From contig CAZUAH010000298.1 in NCBI GenBank assembly GCA_964617665.1, forward strand, positions 1 through 16,642: a stretch of 16,642 bases of DNA, read 5' to 3'. Positions 7,590 through 14,117 of this stretch are shown one piece after another. The position numbers were made by a program, and so were the translations under genes. The notes below the pieces were generated by a model, which searched no databases, was not told the DNA's origin, and saw only the letters and a program-made list of their open reading frames with translations. The stretch is from JADHUC01 sp964617665. Its GTDB lineage: Bacteria; Planctomycetota; Planctomycetia; Pirellulales; Pirellulaceae. Numbering within the stretch: position 1 is the first letter of the stretch; every line of letters starts with the position of its first letter.

Positions 7590-8018
7590 ATGAACGCCCT
7601 CCGACACAGACGCCCGAAATGGACGATTGGCATAATGCTGCTTGTCGTCGGTTGGTCTGCTGTTGTGGTTTGGCTGAACACCAGACCACGCAGGGTGGAA
7701 CTATCACCAAGCATCGTCGGAACAACTATTGTCGGTCTTGACAACTGAGCCGTACGCGCTAGCGTCGGGCCGCACCAAGTCCGGCATTCACATCAAGGAC
7801 GCCCGCGGCTAGCGCCGTCGGCTCACTTGGCGACACTAATTGATCCGGTGATCCCAAACGAGTTGGAGATATGGACGACAGACTGCTATGATTACGGCCG
7901 TGGTTCTTCGTGGCTCTACGATTTTGAGAGAGTCCACTGGATTCCACCCGACGACAATACCCCGGTTCGCCCACCACGGTTTATCAAATAGAGTCCAATG
8001 ATTCAAACCGAGGCTAGC
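7590..8018 (+). pseudogene. Small membrane-protein reading frame interrupted by an inverted-repeat element
   Basis: The ATG at 7590 opens a 52-codon frame: a basic start (NALRHRRPKW), one membrane helix (TIGIMLLVVGWSAVVVWL), then RVELSPSIVGTTIVGLDN and a TGA at 7746. Past the stop, the same frame stays open to 8016-8018. After the repeat it reads like ordinary protein: IDPVIPNELEIWTTDCYDYG, SSWLYDFERVHWIPPDD, VRPPRFYQ. The TGA is the first three bases of the TGAGCC end of the inverted repeat, so the simplest reading is that the repeat inserted into a small gene and split it. The last 21 bases overlap the annotated start of the next gene. I do not recognise the family. It is also possible that the 52-residue upstream piece is a complete small protein and the rest is decayed. 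Confidence 0.45.
7746..7825. repeat. About 80-bp element with TGAGCC/GGCTCA inverted ends and GCTAGCG cores
   Basis: The left end (TGAGCCGTACGCGCTAGCG, from 7746) and the reverse complement of the right end (TGAGCCGACGGCGCTAGCC, ending at 7825) agree at most positions over about 25 bp, around a 30-bp unrelated centre. This gives a potential long hairpin of the MITE or palindromic-repeat type. The GGCTAGCGCC core is like dispersed palindromes that I recall from Rhodopirellula-type genomes (from memory, not searched). No clean target-site duplication is visible. It carries no gene of its own. Confidence 0.55.
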
Positions 8019-10685
8019 AAGCAGAATGTTGGAGATTCTGAGCGCAGCGGCCCCCTAGAAACCAACGGCCTGGGGGCTCACTTCGTTCGACCCCAGCCAC
8101 CTCACCGGTGTTTTGAGGCTGCTTTTAGGCTCGTTTCCGTGTCGGCAATGCTACTGCTGGCATTCGCTGCCTCTGGGCTCGCGTCCGATAAGCAGAAGCC
8201 GGACGTCCACGCGTTGCGGTCTGCCATCGAGCATCTGGTTGCCAAGTTTGGTGATAGATATCCCGGCAGTTCAGAGTATCTCGCTCGCCTAGCAAAGGCC
8301 GACGCTGCCGGCGACGCTGCGGCGATTGAAGCTCTGCGCCGTGAAGCCCTGATTGCCAACCCGCTGGTCAGCGGGCAGCCTATTCTGTTCGTCGTCCGAT
8401 CGCAGTACTCTCGCGATCACCACAATACGGGAACGATGTTCCAGATTGGCGAAATCAACGAGCGGAGTTTTCGCGGCGGTGGAGCGATCAAGACGATCCA
8501 CCTTGGGCGTGACGGACACGTGAAGACGCTGCTGGAGGTGCCCAAAGGCGTCGCTCGGGATCCGGACGTCGATTTCGACGGTGGCCGAATCTTGTTTTCC
8601 ATGCGCGGTGACGCGGCAGACGGTTATCACATCTACAGAATCGAAGCAGACGGATCCGCTGTCGAACAGCTGACTTTCGGGGAGGACGTTTCTGACATCG
8701 ACCCAGCGCATTTGCCCGACGGCCGTATTGTCTTCGCGTCAACACGAGATCCGAAATACTGTGGCTGCAACCGGCACATACAGGCCAACTTGTTTGTGAT
8801 GGAGGACGACGGAGACAATATCCAACAGATTGGCCGCAACACTCTGTTCGAATCGCGGCCGTCGGTGATGCCTGACGGTCGCATCCTGTACGATCGCTGG
8901 GAATACGTGGACCGGCATTTCGGTCCATCGTTTGGGTTGTGGACGGTTAATCCCGATGGAACGAATCAAGCGTTGCTCTACGGCAACAACGCCTGGTCCC
9001 CTGGAGCCATTTTCGATGCCAGGATTATCTCCGGCACACAGCGGTTTGTTGCGGTCTTCGGAGCGTGTCACGATCGACCTTGGGGAGCGATGGTGATCGT
9101 GGATCGTCGTCACGGCCTGGACGGATCGGAGCCGGTCGTGCGAAGCTGGCCCGCCGACATCAGGCCCTATTTGAATGTCCGCCGCGAAATACCTCGCAAA
9201 CCGGGAATCGAACATCCGTTGGTCGGGCAGATCGACACGTTCATCCGTCTGCCCGTCAAGTACGAAGATCCCTATCCGCTGTCCGACAAGTTCTATCTTT
9301 GCTCGCGCATGACAGGGCAGGCCGAACAGATGGGCATCTTTCTGGTGGATACGTTCGGCAACGAGATCTTACTGCACACCGAGTCGCCGGGCTGTTTCGA
9401 TCCAATGCCGCTGGGCCCACGCCCTCGTCCGCCCGTCGTCACCACCCGTGTGGGCCAGGACGGCGACGCGGGGACGTTCTATGTAGCCGACATCTACCGT
9501 GGCACGGGCATGGAACGTGTTCCTCGAGGGGCAATCAAAACGCTTCGCGTCGTCGAGGCCCCGGCGAAGCGATTTTGGACGCGCCCCGGCCACCACTGGC
9601 ACGTGGACACTCATCAAGCGCCGGCCATGAACTACAACTGTACGAATAACAAGCGAATCCTTGGCGACGCGCCCGTCGAGCCGGACGGTTCGGCCTACTT
9701 TGAAGTGCCCTCCGGGCGTTTCGTTTTTTTCCAGGCATTGGACGCCGACGGCATGATGGTCCAGTCGATGCGCAGCGGAACAACGGTCCAATCGGGCGAG
9801 CACATCGGCTGTGTGGGCTGTCACGAAAGCAGGCTCTCAGCCGTGCCCGGTGCCCAGGCAGAGCGTCTACCGTTGGCACTTCGCCGTCCGCCGAGCGAAT
9901 TGAAGCCGTGGCACGGTCCTCCGCGCGAATTCAACTATTTGACAGAAGTCCAGCCGGTATTCGACCAACACTGCGTGTCGTGCCACGACTACGGCAAACC
10001 GGCAGGCAAGGTGTTGAATTTGGCTGGCGATCTAGGCCTGGTGTTCAACACCTCCTACTTGGATCTGCGCACGCGCAGCCCATTTCGCTGGCACCCGGAC
10101 TCGCCCGACGAACAGAAGCCGTTGATCAAAGCCATCGACGACGGCCCACCGGACGTACTTCCGCCTTATGCTTGGGGATCACACCGAAGCCGATTGGTGG
10201 AAGCGATTCGCGACGAGCACTGCGACGTTCGTTTGGATCGGGAAAGCCTGGACCGGATCGTGACGTGGATCGACATGAACGCACCGTACTACGGCAAATA
10301 CGCCAGCGCTTTCACTGACAACCTCTTCGGTCGTTCACCACTCGACGATAGCCAACTTGCTCGACTTGCAGAATTGACCGGTGTACCTGTGAATGCCCGG
10401 AACACAGGAGCCGAGTTGAAAGGCTCGCAGGTCAACTTCACGCGACCGGAACTCAGCCCCTGCCTCGCAGGCTTGACCGATCACAATGATCCGAAATATA
10501 AAGAAGCGTTATCAATCATCAAAGCCGGCCGCCAGACACTGCAGGCAAGCCCCCGAGCCGACATGCCAGGTTTCGTGGCTTTCGAAGAGGCTCAAGAAAC
10601 ACAAGAGCTGCTTGTGACGGCCTCGGAAACGAAGACAGCCGTCCGCAGCGTGGTGCGAGCCTTGGGGCAGGAGACGGAAGATTAA
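7998..10685 (+). CDS. HzsA-like (hydrazine synthase alpha-subunit-type) exported protein with beta-propeller and two CxxCH motifs
   Basis: The 895-residue protein has a signal-peptide-like helix at about 44-60 (LVSVSAMLLLAFAASG, cleavage after GLA). The long n-region suggests the true start may lie downstream, for example the GTG at 8139. Next come a short helical part (65-110) and propeller-like blades with PDVDFDGGRILFSMRG, DIDPAHLPDGRIVFAS and RPSVMPDGRILYDRW, as in TolB/PD40 propellers and the middle domain of hydrazine synthase alpha. The C-terminal part has HIGCVGCHES (C605, C608, H609) and HCVSCHDYG (C659, C662, H663). These are c-type haem sites, or at least their motifs. Non-anammox planctomycetes carry many such homologues of unknown reaction, and no beta or gamma hydrazine synthase subunits are seen here, so hydrazine synthesis is not implied. 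The gene lies 73 bp upstream of the glycyl radical enzyme on the same strand. It is a candidate periplasmic redox partner by position only. Confidence 0.8.
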   Translation: MIQTEASKQNVGDSERSGPLETNGLGAHFVRPQPPHRCFEAAFRLVSVSAMLLLAFAASGLASDKQKPDVHALRSAIEHLVAKFGDRYPGSSEYLARLAKADAAGDAAAIEALRREALIANPLVSGQPILFVVRSQYSRDHHNTGTMFQIGEINERSFRGGGAIKTIHLGRDGHVKTLLEVPKGVARDPDVDFDGGRILFSMRGDAADGYHIYRIEADGSAVEQLTFGEDVSDIDPAHLPDGRIVFASTRDPKYCGCNRHIQANLFVMEDDGDNIQQIGRNTLFESRPSVMPDGRILYDRWEYVDRHFGPSFGLWTVNPDGTNQALLYGNNAWSPGAIFDARIISGTQRFVAVFGACHDRPWGAMVIVDRRHGLDGSEPVVRSWPADIRPYLNVRREIPRKPGIEHPLVGQIDTFIRLPVKYEDPYPLSDKFYLCSRMTGQAEQMGIFLVDTFGNEILLHTESPGCFDPMPLGPRPRPPVVTTRVGQDGDAGTFYVADIYRGTGMERVPRGAIKTLRVVEAPAKRFWTRPGHHWHVDTHQAPAMNYNCTNNKRILGDAPVEPDGSAYFEVPSGRFVFFQALDADGMMVQSMRSGTTVQSGEHIGCVGCHESRLSAVPGAQAERLPLALRRPPSELKPWHGPPREFNYLTEVQPVFDQHCVSCHDYGKPAGKVLNLAGDLGLVFNTSYLDLRTRSPFRWHPDSPDEQKPLIKAIDDGPPDVLPPYAWGSHRSRLVEAIRDEHCDVRLDRESLDRIVTWIDMNAPYYGKYASAFTDNLFGRSPLDDSQLARLAELTGVPVNARNTGAELKGSQVNFTRPELSPCLAGLTDHNDPKYKEALSIIKAGRQTLQASPRADMPGFVAFEEAQETQELLVTASETKTAVRSVVRALGQETED

Positions 10686-10745
10686 CGGAGCTGAAATGGT
10701 GCCTTGAAATCGCTGTCTTCTGGTTCTTCGACAATCTCAGGAATG

Positions 10746-10750
10746 AGGAG
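10746..10750 (+). promoter_or_regulatory. Shine-Dalgarno AGGAG that fixes the GTG start of the glycyl radical enzyme
   Basis: AGGAG ends 8 nt before the GTG at 10759. This spacing is good and supports translation of the twin-arginine leader rather than a start further inside the gene. Confidence 0.75.
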
Positions 10751-10758
10751 CAAGTCAA

Positions 10759-13179
10759 GTGAATCCAGAATTCAATATATCCAGACGTGGTTTTCTGGCA
10801 ACGGCCGGCGCTGCGATCGGTGCGGCGGCCGCTGGGGCACATGACGAAGTATCGGGCCCTTCAGGCACGGTCTTGACACGGCATTCGGACATCGCAGCGT
10901 TGCGGGAGGACATCGTCCGCTCGCCGGTTCGCGTCGCTTTGCATCGGGCGAAGACCTTCACCGAGGTGTTCCAAAAGACGGAAGATCAGCCGTGGATCGT
11001 GCGCAAGGCAATGGCCCTTCGCGAGTATTTTCAAACCGTGCCGTTGTACGTGCGCGACCATGATCAGATTGCTGGCTCAATATCCGAACTGCCCGGAGCC
11101 ATGCCTGTGATGGTCGAGTTGGGTATCGGGGAGAACAGCATCTATACAGGCGAGCGGCCGGATCGCGAAGGCTATCTCAAAGACCAGGTGCCGCAAGCGA
11201 TCCGCGAATACTGGAAGAATCGCAACGCCCGGGGACGCTACCGCACCGAGATCCTCGGCCAACCGCCCTACGAGAATGCGGACGAGGTGCCGCAATCGCT
11301 GGGTTACAAGTTTATCTCCAATCAGGGGCATCTGAGCCCGAGCTACGACGAGCTGCTACGCACGGGAATCCGCGGCGTGTTGGAACGCGTCGAGAAACGG
11401 AAGAGCACGGAGTCGGACGCAGGCAAGCTGGCGTTTCTCGAAGCAGCCGAGGCAACGCTTTCGGGTTTGTCCTGTTGGATCTCGCGGTACGCGGAGTTCC
11501 TTGGGGAAGAGGCTGGGCGTTGTCGGCAGGCGACCCGCTCGGCAGACCTGCGAGAGATGTCGCGGATTGCCCAAAAGGTGGCGACGGGACCACCAGAGAC
11601 TTTCCGCGAAGCGATGCAGTTGATCTGGTTCGTCCATCAGGCGATCCACATCGAAGGGCACGGTTACTCCAACACGCCCGGCCGCATTGATCAGCTACTG
11701 TTGCCTTTCTACGAAACCGACCGCAAGGCGGGGCGGATCGACGACGACCAGGCGTTGCGGTTGGTCGAGAACTTCGTGCTGAAACAATACGACAACAGCT
11801 TCTGGGGCTCCGAGCACCATCTCACACAGGGGTTGTGCGTCGGCGGTTCCACGCCGGATGGCGAAGACCAGACCAACCGCCTGAGTTGGCTATTTGTGGA
11901 AGGCCACACGAACCTTACTCTCCCGGAGCCGCTGCTCTGGATCCGCTGGCACCCGAATATCGACCAGAAGTTCTTCGATTTCTGCCTATCGCGTCTGGAG
12001 CGAAGTACCTGCTTCCCCATGATCTGGAACGACAACGCCGTTCCCGACGCCTTGATGGAGTTGGGGATCAGCCGCGACGATGCGTTCAACTTTGTGCCGG
12101 TCGGCTGCAACGAATTGGCCGTTCCGGGGCAATGGTACTACAACCCCGGCGCCCATTGCGGGTACCTCCAGGCGATCGAGGCGACGTTGACCAACGGCAA
12201 GGGCTACCGTCGGCAGTGGGGCTGGCATCAGGTGGCACCACCCACGTCGGAATTGAAGAGCTTCGATCAATTCGCCGATGCGGTGGGGGCGTATATTCGT
12301 AAGGCCATGACGAAGAGCTATGACTGGAACCTGCAACAGTTGCAGGCCCAGATTCGCTGGGGGACGACACCGCTTACTTCCTGCTTCTTCGATGGTTGCA
12401 TCGAGGACGCCCACGACATGGCGGAAGGTACGAAGTACAACTTCCTCTCGTGCGGAGGTATCGCCTTTGCCAACGCCATTGATTGTCTGGCCGCGATTCG
12501 AGAAGTGGTGTACGAAAATCAGGAAGCAACGCTGGAGGAAGTGGTCACCGCCTGCCAAGCCAATTTCCAGGGCCACGAGCGGCTGCGGGCCAAGTTGTTG
12601 GCAGCCCCCAAACACGGCAACGACGACCCGCGACTGGACGCCATCGTGCGGCTGGTCGAACGGATGCGTGACGAGCCGATGAAGGAAATCTGCCGGGATC
12701 CGCGCGACGGCAGCCAGTTCGGCAACTCGCACGTTGTCCGTAGCGGGGCCGTCCGAGGCGGCCTCAATACGCCGGCCACCCCAGACGGGCGCTTGGCGGG
12801 TACACCGCTGGCCAGTTCCGTGGCGGCTTCAGTCGGCTGCGAGAAAATGGGGCCGACGGCAGTGCTCAATTCGGTGTGCAAGCTGGACTCTACCAGTAGT
12901 TGGCAGTGTGGTTACCAGGTCAACATTCGCTTCCACGCCGGCATGATCAGCGACCAAGCGGAACGCGATAAACTTCGCGCGATGCTGAACGTCTACTTCG
13001 AAAACGGTGGTCAGGAATTGCAGATCAATGTAGCGAACAGCGACACACTGCGTGCCGCCCAGCAGAACCCCCAGCAGTATCAGGATCTCGTCGTTCGTGT
13101 GGCCGGATTTAGCGAATTCTTCGTGCGGCTCACGCCGGAACTGCAGCAAGACGTGATCAGCCGCATGGAGCACCGATGA
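10759..13179 (+). CDS. Glycyl radical enzyme (PFL-like/dehydratase-type) with a twin-arginine signal peptide
   Basis: This 806-residue protein has the full glycyl radical enzyme plan. The glycyl loop RVAGFSEFF lies at 780-788 with the radical Gly783, 23 residues from the end. The thiyl-radical loop VGCNELAVPG has Cys450, with Glu452 two residues later. The Cys-x-Glu arrangement is that of dehydratases, C-N/C-S lyases and decarboxylases; pyruvate formate-lyase has Cys-Cys there. Most diol dehydratases and CutC read GCVEP, so this one belongs to a subgroup I cannot name. The N-terminus, ISRRGFLATAGAAIGAAAAG with an AGA cleavage site near residue 28, is a textbook Tat leader and is very odd for this normally cytoplasmic family. 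The activase gene overlaps the stop codon by 4 nt. The enzyme would abstract a hydrogen from a small substrate in anoxic conditions; the substrate is unknown. The family call is very firm. Confidence 0.95.
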   Translation: MNPEFNISRRGFLATAGAAIGAAAAGAHDEVSGPSGTVLTRHSDIAALREDIVRSPVRVALHRAKTFTEVFQKTEDQPWIVRKAMALREYFQTVPLYVRDHDQIAGSISELPGAMPVMVELGIGENSIYTGERPDREGYLKDQVPQAIREYWKNRNARGRYRTEILGQPPYENADEVPQSLGYKFISNQGHLSPSYDELLRTGIRGVLERVEKRKSTESDAGKLAFLEAAEATLSGLSCWISRYAEFLGEEAGRCRQATRSADLREMSRIAQKVATGPPETFREAMQLIWFVHQAIHIEGHGYSNTPGRIDQLLLPFYETDRKAGRIDDDQALRLVENFVLKQYDNSFWGSEHHLTQGLCVGGSTPDGEDQTNRLSWLFVEGHTNLTLPEPLLWIRWHPNIDQKFFDFCLSRLERSTCFPMIWNDNAVPDALMELGISRDDAFNFVPVGCNELAVPGQWYYNPGAHCGYLQAIEATLTNGKGYRRQWGWHQVAPPTSELKSFDQFADAVGAYIRKAMTKSYDWNLQQLQAQIRWGTTPLTSCFFDGCIEDAHDMAEGTKYNFLSCGGIAFANAIDCLAAIREVVYENQEATLEEVVTACQANFQGHERLRAKLLAAPKHGNDDPRLDAIVRLVERMRDEPMKEICRDPRDGSQFGNSHVVRSGAVRGGLNTPATPDGRLAGTPLASSVAASVGCEKMGPTAVLNSVCKLDSTSSWQCGYQVNIRFHAGMISDQAERDKLRAMLNVYFENGGQELQINVANSDTLRAAQQNPQQYQDLVVRVAGFSEFFVRLTPELQQDVISRMEHR

Positions 13180-14084
13180 TGTTGACAGGTAACATTTTCG
13201 ATATCCAGCGATTTTCGATTCACGACGGCCCAGGCATCCGGACGACCGTATTTCTGAAAGGCTGTCCCCTGAACTGTCTCTGGTGCGGGAACCCGGAGAG
13301 TATCAGTCTGCAGCCACAACTCTCGTATCTTGCGGACAAGTGCATCGCGTGTGCGGCGTGCCTCACTGCTTGCCCCGAGAAGGCCTTGTCGTCCGACGAG
13401 AACGGGAAGGCCAAGCTCGACCGCGAGCAATGTACCAACTGTGGAGATTGTGCTGCGGAGTGTGATCCCAAAGCACTGGAAATGGTCGGCCGCGAGGCCA
13501 CTGTGGACGAAGTGATGGACGTGGTGTGGCGCGACCGGGATTACTACAAAGCGTCAGGTGGTGGAATGACCTTATCCGGCGGAGATCCGGTTTTCCAATC
13601 GCGCTTCGCCGAAACTCTTCTTCGTGGCGCCAAAGCGCGAGGATTCCACCGCTGCGTCGAAACCTCGGGCTACGCGCTTTGGGGCGTTCTCCGCAGTCTC
13701 GTCCCGCATGTGGATCTATGGCTGTACGACTACAAAGAAACCGATTCTCGGTTGCACGAGCGATTCACAGGCAAACCGAACACGCTGATTGTCGAGAACC
13801 TGCAGCGACTGCACGATGCGGGGGCCAAGATCCTCCTGCGCTGTCCCATGATCCCACAGCACAACGCGCGCAAAGAGCACTTGGACGGCATCGCGAAACT
13901 GGCGCAACGCCTGCCAAAGCTCGAAGGCGTCGAATTGCTTCCCTACTACGACCTCTGGCGAGCCAAACTGAAACGTCTGGGCTTGAAATCGCGTTTGCCT
14001 GATTCCGTCAAACCGCCAGACCGCAACACGGTGAAATCTTGGAGCGACTATTTGCGCAATCAAGGCGTGCGCATCGTGACATGA
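13176..14084 (+). CDS. Glycyl radical enzyme activating enzyme (radical SAM, two extra 4Fe-4S clusters)
   Basis: The 302-residue protein installs the glycyl radical on its partner using S-adenosylmethionine and a reduced 4Fe-4S cluster. The radical SAM motif is C30-x3-C34-x2-C37, after the family's SIHDGPGIRTTVFLKGC block. A ferredoxin-type insert follows with C56/C59/C62/C66 and C86/C89/C92/C96, as in activases of dehydratase-type enzymes rather than in the short pyruvate formate-lyase activase. The SAM-binding glycine motif reads GGGMTLSGGDP, with Asp137 where most members have Glu (SGGEP). The ATG at 13176 overlaps the enzyme's TGA (ATGA), with GGAG 5 nt upstream, so the two are translationally coupled. 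There is no signal peptide, so activation must take place in the cytoplasm. The stop lies 33 bp from the convergent propeller gene. Confidence 0.95.
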   Translation: MMLTGNIFDIQRFSIHDGPGIRTTVFLKGCPLNCLWCGNPESISLQPQLSYLADKCIACAACLTACPEKALSSDENGKAKLDREQCTNCGDCAAECDPKALEMVGREATVDEVMDVVWRDRDYYKASGGGMTLSGGDPVFQSRFAETLLRGAKARGFHRCVETSGYALWGVLRSLVPHVDLWLYDYKETDSRLHERFTGKPNTLIVENLQRLHDAGAKILLRCPMIPQHNARKEHLDGIAKLAQRLPKLEGVELLPYYDLWRAKLKRLGLKSRLPDSVKPPDRNTVKSWSDYLRNQGVRIVT

Positions 14085-14117
14085 TTGCGCCGACGGCGGT
14101 CGATCTCACGGTCCTGC

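Noticed and set aside
7998..10685. Hydrazine synthase and anammox metabolism
   Set aside because: Only an alpha-subunit-like protein is present; no beta or gamma subunit, hydrazine dehydrogenase or other anammox gene is in the window, and such homologues are frequent in ordinary planctomycetes.
14085..14117. Bidirectional terminator between the activase and propeller genes
   Set aside because: The 33-bp gap has no convincing stem and T-run; only short G+C palindromes are seen, and the clearest lies inside the coding end.
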